Positions 10,058 to 22,087 of a DNA stretch of 64,000 nt are shown piece after piece. The notes beneath the pieces are model-generated. The model did not search any database. It had not been told where the DNA came from and worked only from the letters and a program-made list of their open reading frames with translations. Positions within the stretch are counted from its first letter, which is position 1. Each line of letters opens with the position of its first letter. This DNA comes from Heterocephalus glaber. Its lineage: Eukaryota; Chordata; Mammalia; Rodentia; Bathyergidae. The stretch is from NCBI RefSeq assembly GCF_000247695.1, contig NW_004624848.1, positions 4,737,734 to 4,801,733 on the forward strand, written 5' to 3'. The position numbers and the translations under genes are program-made.

Positions 10058-11177
10058 TATTTATCTGCTGGGGTCCAGAAGTGCAGCACCTTTAAATGAG
10101 AAGGTTTATCTCTGCATATAACTAAATAAATACTGCACGTTATTTATTTTGTCCTGGGGATCCATGAAGTTGTGTTTGGAAACTCTCAGTCTAGTTCAGC
10201 TTCCATATTTTGCCAGTGAGAGAAGAGAGACTTGGAAAGATTAGGTGACCAGGTAAAAATCTGCTTCCTGGAGAAGACCCAGCATGAGAGGTATTGCTGT
10301 CCATGGCGGGCAGGTCACACTGTGCCTCTCACCTTCTCTCTCACCCTCCCTTCTGCTTCCTTCCCAGCTCCAACTCCATGTCAGTCTCTCTCCATGCTGC
10401 ACACTCTGAACGAGGCGCCTGTGCTACAAATCCCAAGTCTGCTTTCCACAGATCGCTTTCAGAATTCACATCGTGTTTCTATCTTCTTCTCTTGCCTCCC
10501 AGTCTTTGTGAAAGTACAGATATTCCCTCGCAGACGAAGCCTTGCTGTGTGCCTTTCCCATGGCTCATATCCTTTTGTAACTGATGCTGACCTGTGTGCG
10601 TGCACCATACCCTTCCCTAGCTATGTTTTATTTGTGCTCAGCTTGCTACCCTTCCAATTTTTAGCACAATGCATTGAACATAATAGAAAACTAGTTTTTT
10701 TTTGAGTAAATGAATAATGACCATATGTATTGAGCCACCAAATCTCTATCTCAAAAAAAAAAACAACAAAAAAATCCCTGTCTCTACCAAAATGTGTATG
10801 CAAGTTCACAAGTGTGCAGATATACCTCTCTCTCTGCACAGATATCAACCCTCGTGTCCATAGTTTCCAGTTACAGTTTAACCTCGGTGGATATGCTTTT
10901 ATGTAACATCTCTGGTGAGGAAGGTGCATTGGGGCTTGTACAGGCTGGTGATTCTGACAGTAGCCATGCTGTAGTTGTTAACATGACAGGAGTAGATGAA
11001 TGTTGCTCTTTGTTCCACTGTTGGAGAACAATGTATAATTCTGTATTTGCAATTGATGACCTAACATGTAACCTTTCATAAAATATTTAGAAAACAATAC
11101 AATTTGTTTATTTAAAAGAGGGAGGCACCATGCTTGAGACATATAACTTACCAAAGAAGCACAGAAATCATAGTGCT
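10058..11177. other. Largely unique sequence; possible MIR-like tail at 10655-10720
   Basis: No gene is recognised. The words 'agcacaatgcattgaacata' and 'gagtaaatgaataatg' near 10655-10720 resemble the tail of an ancient MIR/L2-type repeat. Frames at 10232-10705 (157 codons) and 10294-10584 overlap in different phases over composition-biased DNA and have no family signature. The sequence around 10850-11080 looks fairly complex and could be conserved non-coding DNA, which I cannot test. Confidence 0.4.
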
Positions 11178-11616
11178 GTGTTTTTTCCAGGCTTATTGTT
11201 ACTTAAATGGAAAGTTTACCACGGTGGATGCAGGCAAGAAATGGAAAGCAAATTTTGTTAATCGGGAGCACAGAATTCTGCAGTCAACTGACGAGTGTAG
11301 CAACACAGCAAGGACAGGAGGATATCGGACGGTTGCACTCGTGATGACTGAGGAATGTTTGTTTCATCACAAAGTAATAGATTGGAAAAACCTGCATACA
11401 TTACTGTCCAGGGGAGCCGTAAATAAGACGAACTTCTTACACAAAGTATCTTTTCTCGAGAGAGAGGTGGATTTTTGCCAGAGCCATTTCCATTAATTTC
11501 CTCACAGAGTGTCTTCGGCAATCCTGACCCGCCGTGTGGAGGGAGCATTCGGAGAGGCGCTGCCCGCTCTGCGAGCTCGCTGCCGCTGCTCAGTCAGGGG
11601 ATGCATTGCCGAGGTA
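11178..11616 (+). other. Speculative non-coding exon with CpG-rich 3' part
   Basis: A pyrimidine-rich acceptor-like site (gtgctgtgttttttccag) ends at about 11192, and a donor-like GAG|GTAAAAG lies at about 11610. The last 100 bases before the donor (11510-11612) hold roughly ten CpGs by hand count. A 120-codon frame (11134-11496) overlaps but resembles no known protein. Both sites could be chance. Confidence 0.2.
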
Positions 11617-11833
11617 AAAGCTCTCTCTGAAAGTCAATCATTTGAAGAGTGGCGTCAAGAGGGACTTTTGTGATATAAAAATAACTGAACAGCATTTCAT
11701 TCTGGTGATTTGGACACTTTGTTCACAGGTATATTGCACAACTGGCTCTCTGCTGTGAATTCAGAGGCTGATCTTCCCTCCCTCCTTTCCTCCCTCGCTT
11801 CCTTCTATTTTAGTTTCGACTCAAAGTTCTCTC

Positions 11834-11860
<27 letters not shown>
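11834..11860. repeat. Poly(T) tract, 27 nt
   Basis: An uninterrupted T run. No SINE body is attached on either side, so it is a free homopolymer or the relic of a lost A-tail. Confidence 0.95.
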
Positions 11861-11865
<5 letters not shown>

Positions 11866-12300
11866 GGGTCCTGGAACTGTCTCCCTTGGATACTAAGGGG
11901 CAAAAGTATTCCTGTTTGGGACGAAAGGGACTTTGATACCAGTCAGGAGTACATTGCACTTCCCTAAGAATTGTCTACAAAGCCACCGTTACTACTGTGT
12001 AATTTAAGATCACAGAAAAATGCTTGGTGGAAACACGATGCAGTAAGATCTTCGCACAGCTGTCAGAGGTTTCGCGCCCGTCCCCATCCCCATGGGCCTG
12101 CCAGGCCCCGCCCGACGCCACAGTCCTGTACCAAGGTTGTCTGGGTTGAGGACACAGTGATATTCTACTGTGTGCGTTTTTGAATTGAAGAATGTTTGCT
12201 AGGCTTTGGAATGAGTGAACAGAGCATGCTGGGAGAAACTACCTGTCTCTGTGTATCTGTCTGTGTGTGGACCACCACTAGCCTGCTCAGGGGCTGCACA

Positions 12301-12640
12301 GTCTGTTCCCGCGCTCAGGACCTTTCAAAGCTGACCGGAAGTGAGTCCCGGAGCTCCCGGCAGGGCGGGAAGAGAAGCGTGGATTTCTGTGACCCAAGCT
12401 GCGATCCTTCCGCCCCTTTGTCTCCGCTGCAGGTACACTGAGGACATCCGTGCGCGTGATCACACGGCAGGAGACCTGGCCTGGAATCAGGCGCTTGGAA
12501 GACGGCTCCACTTCCTCCTCCTCACGCGAGTGTCCTGCTCGACTTCTCAGCTGTCCACCGCCCGCACGGAACCGAGGGGCGCAGACGTTTCTTTGCCGCT
12601 GTCTCGCACTTGCTGTGTGCCCGCACCGGGCTTCGTTATC
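12301..12640. promoter_or_regulatory. CpG-island-like segment, candidate promoter
   Basis: By hand count there are about 30 CpGs in 340 bases at about 60% GC, close to the number expected without CpG loss, while the flanks are CpG-poor. A smaller patch lies at 12070-12120. No TATA box is placed. About 130 bases downstream an ATG in an A-rich context is followed at once by a strong donor (CCCG|GTGAGTG, near 12768), which would suit a short first exon on the plus strand. No coding exon follows that I can identify. Confidence 0.45.
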
Positions 12641-12934
12641 ACAGCTAATTAAGATGATGCTGGAAGGCTGCACTGTGCTTCATGTTCGCTATTTACTGAA
12701 TATTAGGGGTTACTCTACTCTCCTTAGCAGCGGAGACAGAGAAGTATCAGGAGCTTAAAAATGCCCGGTGAGTGTAGGAGTCGCTCTAATTTATTTTAAA
12801 ATGCTCTCTTGTTTTGTAAAGGAGAGAAGGATGGCTGGTCTAGGAAAAACATCCTTAACAATTACATCCTAATTGTTTCCACATAACTCTGATTGTACCC
12901 ATTGTACAGTTACAAGAATATTTCATGTGACATT

Positions 12935-13765
12935 TTCAAAAATTAAGCTTTTTATTTTATAATAGCTTTAGACTTACAAAAAGCTATAAAGATACTACAT
13001 ATCCCATAACTTGATTTCTCTTTTGATGGCATCTTAACATTTATCACAACTAATGAACAGATTCTAATAAATTATTTCTAAAACTCATACTTTATTCAGA
13101 TTTTATTGGCTCTTCCTTAATGAGACTTTTCAGTTTCAGGCACCGCGTTAAATTCACGCATCATATTTTGTAAGACTTTCTTGGCTGAGACAGTTTCTCA
13201 GACTCTCCTTGCCTTTTTGTTGGCTTTGAGAGTTTTGCAGAGCACCGATTAGGTGTTCTGTAGAACTTCCGTCACCTTTGTCTGTCTGGCATCTTTCTCT
13301 GGGTAGATGGAGCTGTGGATTTGGGAGGGAAGCTCGCAGAGGTGAGGTGCTGTCTGCATCCCATTTCCCTGAGCCCCAGACTCTGGTGGTGCCCAGCTGC
13401 TCGCTGGTGGGGCTGAGACCACCAGGGCTCCACCTCAGTTCACATCTTTCCAAGTCATTTCATGGCCCACAGTCAAGGAGCGGGAAGTTAAATTTCCGCT
13501 CTGCCAAAAGGGGTATGCACATAAACTGGAGATTTTCCTTATCTTCCCCATTTATTTATATCCATACAGATGTTCATTTTGTACTTTATTATTTTAAAAT
13601 GCACCTCAGGCCATGCAATAGCAGTGCGCCCCTTGTTTTGGGTGCTCGGGTTGCTCTCCTGTTGGCACTGGAAGCTCTTTCAGCCACTCCATTACAGGGA
13701 CACAGCCCTGGCCTTTTGTTTTCAGTACTGCTTCACTCAGGGTCACTACAAGACGCTTGAGGCTC
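12935..13765 (-). mobile_element. Ancient mammalian LINE-1 3' region (L1M-like)
   Basis: A long series of short matches, in order, to the old L1M-type 3' region in antisense: 'actttattcagattttattgg', 'acagtttctcagactctcctt', 'gagagttttgcagagcacc', 'tttatttatatccatac', 'ggaagctctttcagccactcc' and 'actacaagacgcttgagg'. Divergence is high. Minus orientation is inferred from where these words sit in other L1M copies. The 160-codon plus frame 13278-13760 lies inside and is not a gene. Confidence 0.65.
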
Positions 13766-15712
13766 AATGCATGTTTACTCATCCGTCCAACAATCCGCCG
13801 TTTCTCTTAGGAGGGCTGTCCTCTGACTAGAAAGTGACATCTGAAATTAAGAGCTAAGCGGTGGGCTCCAATCATATTGCGCATGAGCTGGAAGTCCAGA
13901 ATAGCCACAGGGAAAATCCCTACCAACTAATTCACTTGGAACAATGAGTTGTATCTTCGTCTGACCAAGATTCTACTATGAAATATCTTACACTCAAATT
14001 TTTGTTAGATTAGAAAATGAAGAGATTGTTTCTGTGAGATAAAGATCTTGCTTATTTTGAAAGGTCATTAACACTTAAACACAAATATGCCAGACAGATG
14101 CTGATTTAAATCTTTGAGACAACACACATCTTTATGGCACATATCAGTTTTCTCCTAGATTCAAAAATGGCTTCAGCTCTTTTTATTATGATTCTGAAGT
14201 CTCCTTTAGAATGCTATCTTTGATTATATACACTAATCAATACCTTTGATTACACACACCTAGCAAAAAGGAAAAACAAGTAGATTGAAGAGTGAAGCGC
14301 GGAAGTTTAGGATAAGGAAGTGTTCACTCAAACAAAGAGAGCATGAAATTGATTTCTTTCCTTTTATTATATAAAAAATTAAAATGTATAAATGTTGTTT
14401 ATGGTTGGTTTTCTAAACCTATTACAGTACAAGCAAAATGCCCTTTTCTTTCTTTGCTTCTGTTTCCTGTTACATGAAGGGAAGGACAAACAAACATCAG
14501 GAGTGTGCTTATTTGCTTTAGTGCCAGTCTTACCCAAGGTATTCTTTAATGCTTAAAAGTCACAGCATTTAATGATCAATTCGTGGGTACTGAACATTGC
14601 CTTTGATACTAAAGGGTATCATTTGATTGAAGATATCACTCAGTAAAGGTGTCTCTGATTCCTTAATTTCCTACTCAGGAGAATGGAACTAGAACTTTCA
14701 ATGTGTAACCCTCTCACAAAATGAAGATGAATTTGTCACAGGATGGCTTTTCCAGTCCCATTCATTTTCGAATTGTAGTCAGTCTACAGAGAGACTTAAA
14801 TTCAATGCTCGCATGCTGTGTTAGTTTCTAAAGTCATCACAAAGGTAGGAATTCTCAGAACAAATAAGGAAAAGCTGATTTTCCACTTCATGCTGACCGT
14901 GGGGACATGGGCTACACCACCACGGTCTCCTTCACACAGCTGAAACATGTTTTAGGAGTTGATCTCACTAATTGCTTTAGGAATTTGACTGATTTGTCAA
15001 TTTAGTATTGATTCTCTTTGCTCCCCAGTGGCTGCAGATTTGAGAATCAGCATAGTCCCGGGAAGGAAGAACAACTTACTATTAAAATAGCGATGGGGTT
15101 GGAACAGGAGGCATTTCTCTTGTTACTTTTATTGTCATGTTCCCAGTGCTCCTTAGACACATTCTCAACTGTTTAGGGTCTACACATTGTAACCCAGTAC
15201 TCATTTCTTATGCTCTCTGCTGATTTCTTGTTTTTCTAAGACATATTGCTAAGATAAGAATACAGAACTCCACTAGAAACCCAAAACTCAACAATGTTTT
15301 AATAGAGATCTGAATTCACCTAATTCTGATGATCAGTTACATGATAAAAGAGATCAAATTTCACTCATCAAATTTTCGTTAATTTAGAAACCATGAGAAT
15401 TTAAGAGATGCATATTTTAAATGAAAAAGAAAATCCGAAATGCATGAAGTTTGAAAGAGAGGTGATAATCATTGTGTCCTTAACATCCATTCAAAAATGT
15501 GGGAATGGTTTTCAGTTTTCCTTTCAGCATGCTCATTGTGTACATCAGGACTATTTTCAGTGTTCAAGTTTAATGGGGAGGTGAGGTCAAGGGGGAAAGG
15601 AGTAAAACTGGGTTTCCACAGCACCTGTGAAATCCTGAGAAATTTATTTGTTTTACAAAAAATAAAACACTGAACAGCCCTGTATAAATAAACAGCCATA
15701 TATATTTTTGGC
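13766..15712. other. Unique AT-rich sequence, no features
   Basis: Almost 2 kb without a recognisable repeat, coding frame or RNA gene. Confidence 0.5.
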
Positions 15713-15714
15713 AA

Positions 15715-15757
<43 letters not shown>
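15713..15757. repeat. (TC)n then (TA)n microsatellite at gap edge
   Basis: A TC dinucleotide run (to about 15739) turns into TA repeats that end at the unsequenced gap. The array is cut by the gap, so its true length is unknown. Confidence 0.95.
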
Positions 15758-15857
15758 NNNNNNNNNNNNNNNNNNNNNNNNNNNNNNNNNNNNNNNNNNN
15801 NNNNNNNNNNNNNNNNNNNNNNNNNNNNNNNNNNNNNNNNNNNNNNNNNNNNNNNNN
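15758..15857. other. Assembly gap, 100 N
   Basis: Exactly 100 N, the usual placeholder for a gap of unknown size. Frames translated across it are artefacts. Confidence 0.99.
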
Positions 15858-15955
15858 TTATATAGAAAAGGATATGTTGCCATTTGTAACAACATGAACA
15901 AGTTGGATGAGACTGGAGGACTTATGTTAATTGTAGTAAATCAGACATTCAAAAG
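15858..15955 (+). mobile_element. LINE-1 fragment near the ORF2/3' UTR junction
   Basis: 'gttgccatttgtaacaacat', 'gatgagactggaggactta' and 'agtaaatcagacattcaaa' match the sense segment just past the L1 ORF2 stop. The start is hidden in the gap. Confidence 0.65.
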
Positions 15956-17585
15956 ATGAATAAATCTAAAGGTCTAAAGCACAACAGAAGACCACAGATA
16001 ATCCTATTGTAGTGCACACCCAAACGTTTTAATATAATAGATTTTAGGCCCTATTACTACAACTAAGGTGATTACGTGAGATAATGATATGTTAAAGTAC
16101 TTATCTCTGCATTTCATTATGTCTGTGCATATAAAAACATAACGTATACCTGACCTTTATACAATAGAATAATTTTGGACCTTTTAATGGTATTATTAGA
16201 TATTTTATAGTTTATTATCATCTTCTCCTCCATGGTATCTTTCTGGCACTTACATCACAGCTTCGGTAATTTGCTTCTGGACTTGTCCTACTTTGCTGCA
16301 TGTGACCGTAGATGTTACGAGGAGACACGTTGGGTGCTGTGGCAGGTTACTCAAACACACAGTCCTGCCCTTAGTAGTGGTGGCCTCGGAGCAGTGTGAG
16401 TGTTACCTTGGAAAAGGGCAAGCGAATGCCCTCTAATGTGTTGTGTGTGGTGCATCAGCCTTGCTCCCAGGCGCGCAGTGGCGTATTCACTGCTCACGCT
16501 CACTTGTGTCAAAGCACGGATGACATGTGATGTCAGGTGTCGTGATTCCAATGACCCCGTCCCTGAATTACATGGAAAGTATGACAGAGTATCAAATTCT
16601 CCCTTAGTCTCCCTGCTGCTCCTGTGTTTTCTGAGAATACTTTGCTCTAGTTCTTCTCTGGCTTATTTCCTCTATTTTTAAACAGATGTTTCTGTTCCTT
16701 CAAATTATGCTCAACAGACAGTATAGAGCAGTACACACATGTATGTCTGAATTTCTGGTAAAAATCATGCTGAGCAAGCCAGTAGTTTTACCAAAGCTGA
16801 GTGTACTCAGATGGAATCATTTCAGACTTGGTCTGCCTGAGATCGCGTGCCTGGTGAACTTGGCAGGAACAACCTGCAAGGCTCTCATCACTTCTCAGCT
16901 TGGGTTCTGACTTCTGAGGTAGAAGGGAGAGCATGGGGCTGTGGTCAGGGTTCAGCTCAAGCTTAGTATTTCAGAAGTGATGGGACGTTATTGACATAAA
17001 TGTAAATGCTGGCTTAGCGATCTTATGCAGAGGTATTAAAGACAACATAAAACACAGTTGCCCACACATCATGGTCAGGTGGTCAGGGACGGGATGCAGG
17101 GGATGCACTGAAGGCAGGAGAGTGTGAGGGTCCTGTGCCCCAGCCTGAGAGAGTTCCTGTGTCAGATTAGCTTAATAAACATCTTGTTTCCGCTTTTCTT
17201 TCTATCTTATTATTATCTATGCTTTCTGCTCTCCAATTATTTATATAATTACGCTGTCCTCCATATATATATATATCTTAAAATCTACTGAGTTTACACA
17301 CACCCCTTACTAGTTTTGGAATGTTTGAAAAATAAAGCTTGAATCAATGAAATGTTTATAAACTGTATTGAGAAAATATGACCAGTTTTATTGCCTGAAT
17401 ACATCTGATTTAGTCACCTACATTTTCCTCTCAATTTTAACATTCATTTGCTTTTTACTTTAGCTTCCTTATCTTTTACAATTTTATTGATGTGTACATA
17501 TTTTTCTAAGCCATTAAAATCCTTCTGTGTCTCCAGAATGTCAATAAGTGGTTGATTCCTTCCCCCCAGTCCCAATTCTCTATGG
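15956..17585. other. Unique sequence, no features; short (AT)n at 17264-17278
   Basis: There is no repeat I can name and no convincing coding. The frames at 16351-16551 (minus) and 16400-16681 (plus) overlap each other and look like chance. Confidence 0.45.
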
Positions 17586-18260
17586 ATTTTCCCATCTGAC
17601 TCACAATTTTAGGCCACCAGGAATGCGTTCACTAGCAGACACCGATGAACTGGTGACTGAAGGCCCCTTCCCGCTCCCCTGTACAGTACCACACAGTGAC
17701 CGTGCCAACATTGTCGATGTGAGCGGACCACTTTCACGCGTGGCTTCCCACTTGCGATGCCTCCACTCATGGGCTGCAGCTTTCCTCCACGTTCCTTCCA
17801 CATTCCTGGGATCTCCGACTTCCTGAGGTCTCCACTGCACCTTCGGCCTTAGCCTCACAGCTTCATGCACTGTCCTCTCACTGCCTGGCCTCCCAGGCCT
17901 TCCTCTGAAACCTGATGGAGCTTCCGTAGCCCCATAACCCTATGCTCCAAGTGGCCGAGCCACCAGCGCCACGTGAGGGACCACAGGTCTGCTGCCAGCT
18001 TGGGGTGGACAGTCCGCTGGGCTCACGTCTCACACCACAAGGCTGGGAGCCAGCCAGGTCAGCAAGCTTGGTTTGCTCTGCTAGGCTTTGGTCTTGCTTT
18101 GTATTTCCATTACCCCATTCCTATCTTTAAAATGTGATTGTTTACCCCATGCAATTCGATGCTGAAAGTATTTAACTTTCTTTTTAATTTTTTACAGGAG
18201 TTTGCATCTAAGAGTTTGCCTAGAGTCTCAGAGATTTTGGACTTGGGCTTTTAAGAAATG
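17586..18260 (+). mobile_element. ERVL-MaLR internal remnant (3' part)
   Basis: The GC-rich section 17640-18070 followed by 'tttttacaggagtttgcat' and 'gattttggacttgggctttt' resembles the 3' end of MaLR internal sequence, which normally runs into an LTR starting with 'tatggtttgg'. It is an ancient non-coding endogenous retrovirus relic. The frames within it (17548-17826, 17601-17870) encode nothing recognisable. Confidence 0.5.
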
Positions 18261-18556
18261 CCAAAAGTATCAATTCTTTGGTGACTCTAAGAGATATACT
18301 AAATTCATTTTGCATGAGGAGGAAAGTAAGATATTTTTTCTCTCTCTCCCTCCATCCTCCTCTCTCTCCTTTTCTCTCTGCCTCCTGCCGGCCAGGAGTT
18401 CAGCAGTTTTCCTCCTTGGCACCACTTCTGCATTGGAGTAAGCTGACTGTGTGTATCCCAAGTCTTGTGAAACCATGAGACAAAAGAAACCTCTCCTCCT
18501 TTAAGTCCTAGGTGTCAGAAATTTGGTGCCACTAAGGGGAAAGCAACTAATACTGC
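18261..18556 (+). mobile_element. MaLR LTR fragment (3' part)
   Basis: The end of the block has MaLR LTR landmarks: 'ttgtgaaaccatgagac' before 'aaacctctcctcctttaag', then 'caactaatac' as the terminal word. A pyrimidine-rich stretch (18340-18390) lies upstream as in MST/MLT LTRs. The canonical LTR start is not readable. Confidence 0.55.
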
Positions 18557-20574
18557 TGGAAAATTGCATGTTACTTTTAGTTTATTGCTTGGTTTGAAAA
18601 ATTCTGTCAGAATTTAGGTTCATAAATGGATAATGGGGTGGTGGTAATATAATGTGGCTTAAAATATCAACATTTAAAAACCTTAAAATATTTGAAACTG
18701 CTAGTACATAAGCTGCACACACAACATGCACACAAATGTGCAAGAATAATTGTAGACATATAGGTATAAATTTATATGAAGATTTTGAATTTCTCTTAGA
18801 TAAAGGAATGCATTAGTAACTCACTTTATTCTGTTATGACAACTGAACATTTTTACTTTTAGGTGGTATGTTGTGTTAGCATTAGTGTAATATGGTAAAT
18901 AGGGTAGCATTTTTTGGTGACTTACTTGTCAGCTTTATTGGTTCTTCCTTTTTAACCTCAATGAAAACCAAAGAAAATATTAAGAAACATGTCAAAAAAG
19001 AAGATATGTGTCAAAAAGTACCATCGGACTAAGTGAATTATGATTCCAAAAGAAAATTAAGAGGAGTCGGAGTCAAAATAATTAATGAAAAAGTGAAGGG
19101 TTTATTCTCTTATTTTTTGACACCAGAGTTGGCAGGAGGGATAGAAAATCATTTGAACTTTCCAGGAAATTACTTTCACAACCTCCATGAACCTGAGAGC
19201 CTACTTTTCACACTCTGCAGGAAGGAAAGGCAGACAAAGAGGCAACTGGTTAGGTTTCCTCCAGCTTATGTTATATTTGCAATGCTTTTTAAGTGCATGA
19301 TTGTGAATCTGCTGCATTATACATTATGTACACAGAGAGCACAAACAGTACCTCTGCTTCTGAAGGACTAATTCAAAGCTGCAAGGATACACTGTATAAA
19401 ACCTCAACAACACACCGGCAAACATAGGACCAATTATTATCTCCAGGTTATTTGACAGCCTCTGAAATTGTTGAATAAGTTAATTTAAAGAGGAGAAACT
19501 GAACCTCTCTCTCGAGCATACATTTTGAAGATAGTGAACCATACAAGGAGGGGTGTTTACATTTTATTTTGCTGCTCCTGTAGCCTTCATTTAGATGATA
19601 TATAATAATGGTGCTGAGGTATAAATGCAAAAGAAATGACTGATGATGCTTTTAGCCCTCAAGAATGAAAAGTTAATCATATAAGAATAGTAATTCTATT
19701 TAAAATATGCTGCAGCTCTCTGATGACCACTTGAAATTTTTCTCCAGGAAAATATGCCTTACAACATCACAGTAAATATGACTAGAAATATCATAACTGG
19801 CTACAACATGCATAATTGGTCATAAAATTCCATTAGATATGATACATTCTCTAAATGCATTCTAGAACTATTAATGTTAATGGGAATAACTTAGCATATA
19901 GAAATGGAAACTAGAAGATGTTTTAACATCAACACTTTAAAAACAAAAGTCAGAAGCAAAATAAATGGGACGAGAGCCAGATGTGCTATGTGATTCCTAG
20001 CAAAAGACCTAGCAAAAGGCTGTCATTTGGTAAAAAAACAGATTCTTCCCTTGGCTTAGCTACGAGCTTCTTTCTGAGTTACTATAGAAGTAGTAATATC
20101 AAAACTCTTAGGCCGTTATTCTTCAGGAAAATACTACGAGAATAAAATGGTTTATGTTTAATCTGTTTGTCTTTTAAATAGCATTCAGTGATTTCAAATA
20201 GTGACTAAGGATGCAGAAACTATAATGTATTTTTCTGGTTCAACTGTTGACTGACTTTGAGGTTCTGGATAAAATATTTAGACTTTTCATACTTCAGGTA
20301 TGAACCATGAATTGGACACTAAGTAGGCATCATGACTTTACTGACTCAACGAGAAAATGAATGTGAAATACAAGCAGATTATCAAAATAGCATTGTTTTT
20401 ATTATCCAGCTATGGGTTCAAATGTTTAAGGTGCTTCCTTCCAGTACTGGCAATTACAGCATGGCCTGAGGCTCTCACATTTCTGCTGTTGCTCTGAGAG
20501 AGTAAAACTACTTTTATTTCTTATCCCTGTCCTGATTTCTTATCTTGTCACACTGACCCTCATGTGAATTACCT
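18557..20574. other. Unique AT-rich sequence, no features
   Basis: A 112-codon frame at 19033-19371 shows no domain and its neighbours give no splice support. No repeat is recognised. Confidence 0.45.
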
Positions 20575-20700
20575 ATTCTGTACCTGTTTACTAAATGCCT
20601 TCTACATTCTGGAAATGGGTCTCTGTCTGTGGATTCAACAATAAACAGAACAAACAACAGCAATCTCTGCCCTCTGTGACTTTCTAGGGCATGGTCAGAG
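20575..20700 (+). mobile_element. Ancient L2/MIR-type repeat
   Basis: The words 'tgtttactaaatgccttcta' then 'caataaacagaacaaac' and 'ctctgccctctgtgactt' follow the order of a very common ancient mammalian repeat ('...gtgaacaaaacagac...ctgccctcatggagctt'). Short and diverged, so the family is uncertain. Confidence 0.4.
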
Positions 20701-21204
20701 AGTCTAAATGGGACCAAAAACGTACATGGTCTTTTATTAAACACAGTGACGCCCCCTCCCACGTCCCGACCCACCTCCCCTGAGACTGACACAGGGCGGG
20801 GAGGGGCCAGCTGCGGAGGACCCCTGTCTGTGGCGTGAGAAGGGAGGAATTCTGGGGTTCCCCACCCACCCCTCCTCTCTCTGGACTGCCCCCCAATCAG
20901 TGTTTGAGCCTTATTTCCCTTCACACCCCTCGGTGAATCCTTGGGGATGATTTTGGCAACTTCGGGAATCAAAGGCATTTCTCCTGGGGAAAAAAGTGTT
21001 ATGGACAAAACTGGTCAATGAGGAGTATAAAGACCATGGATGAGTACATCGCGATGTACGGAGCAATGGCAAGGACACTTTTCCAAGACTGCATTTACAC
21101 GAAGACTCTCAAAATAGATCAAAGATTTGTAACTAAAAAAAAAGAAAGAGAAAAAGAAGATGAGAAGGAGAGAAAAATGCGATTAAAAATCCAATTAAAG
21201 AATA
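20701..21204. other. Unique segment, GC-rich 20740-20930, purine-rich 21134-21177
   Basis: The minus frame 20514-21008 (164 codons) covers the GC-rich part and starts in a repeat, so I treat it as chance. No gene is supported. Confidence 0.4.
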
Positions 21205-21412
21205 AAAGAAGCCCATGCCTGTAATTCCAGCACTTTGGGAGGCTGATGTAAGAGGTTCATAGGTTCCGGCCAAGCCTCAGCAGTTTGGCAACTTGGTGAG
21301 ATCTTGCCTCAAAGTAAAAAACGCGAGAAAGGGCTGAGGATGTAGCTTGTTGCAAAGGCCCCAGGTTCAACAATGAATGTAATCATTACATCCTGCAAAC
21401 ATGTAATAGCAC
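21205..21412 (+). mobile_element. Dimeric B1-ID SINE
   Basis: Left monomer is B1/7SL-type: 'gcccatgcctgtaattcc', 'cagcactttgggaggctg', 'gagatcttgcctcaaa'. After an A-rich linker (about 21312-21330) comes a tRNA-derived ID-like right half: 'gggctgaggatgtagcttg' and 'ccccaggttcaa'. The combination is the known dimeric B1-ID layout of several non-murid rodents. An 8-base repeat 'aaagaata' on both sides may be the target-site duplication. Confidence 0.7.
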
Positions 21413-22087
21413 AAAGAATATATAAAGGTTTTTTATTTTAAAATAAATAAAAAATCAAAAGAAAAAAATGGATGAAGGAGGAAGTATAGTATAAGATATC
21501 CATAGGAAGAGGACTCTAGGCAGAGGCTGGAGCAAGGGTAATTCTCTGAGTTGGGGGAATGTCTTGTGTGTTTCCAAATAGGAAGGAGGCCACTGAGATT
21601 TTGCAGAATGAGTGAAGGGTAGGCAGCTGGAGATGCGACCACAGAATTATCTGGACTGAGGGCTTTGGCATTTCCTCTGGGATAGGTGGGAAGGCTTGGG
21701 GAGGGTTCAGTCTCAGCCATATGGTCTGAGTTACATTTTAAGGGGCTTGCTCTGCCTGCTGTGTAAGAACTGATAGGGGACAAGGACAGCAGTTAGAAGA
21801 TGAGTCGGGAAGCTACTGCACTGCTCCATGGGAAAGATGACATGGCTCACCCACCACAACTACCAATATGTAATTGCCAGATAAAAACCCTATGTATTTG
21901 CAGTGTGTAGTGTGATGTTTTGTATAGTGTACATGGCCAAGCGATGACCTCTGCCAAGCTAATTACCGTACCCATTATGGTACATAGGCCCCTTGTTTAT
22001 TTATTTATGTGCTTTTGGTGGTAAGAATATTTCGGATCTACTCTCCATGCAGTGGTTAAGTATACGAGACTTACTAACTACAATCAC
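21413..22087. other. Unique sequence, no features
   Basis: The minus frame 21433-21783 (116 codons) has no recognisable domain. Nothing else is visible. Confidence 0.45.

Noticed and set aside
10232..10705. 157-codon plus frame with an overlapping 96-codon frame
   Set aside because: Two phases are open at once in CT-rich DNA, which is typical of composition bias. No domain is seen.
13278..13760. 160-codon plus frame
   Set aside because: It lies antisense inside an ancient L1 3' region.
15653..15959. Frames spanning the N gap
   Set aside because: They include unknown residues and microsatellite-coded SLSL/YIYI runs.
20514..21008. 164-codon minus frame
   Set aside because: It starts inside an ancient repeat-like stretch and covers GC-rich DNA, with no recognised family and no splice support.
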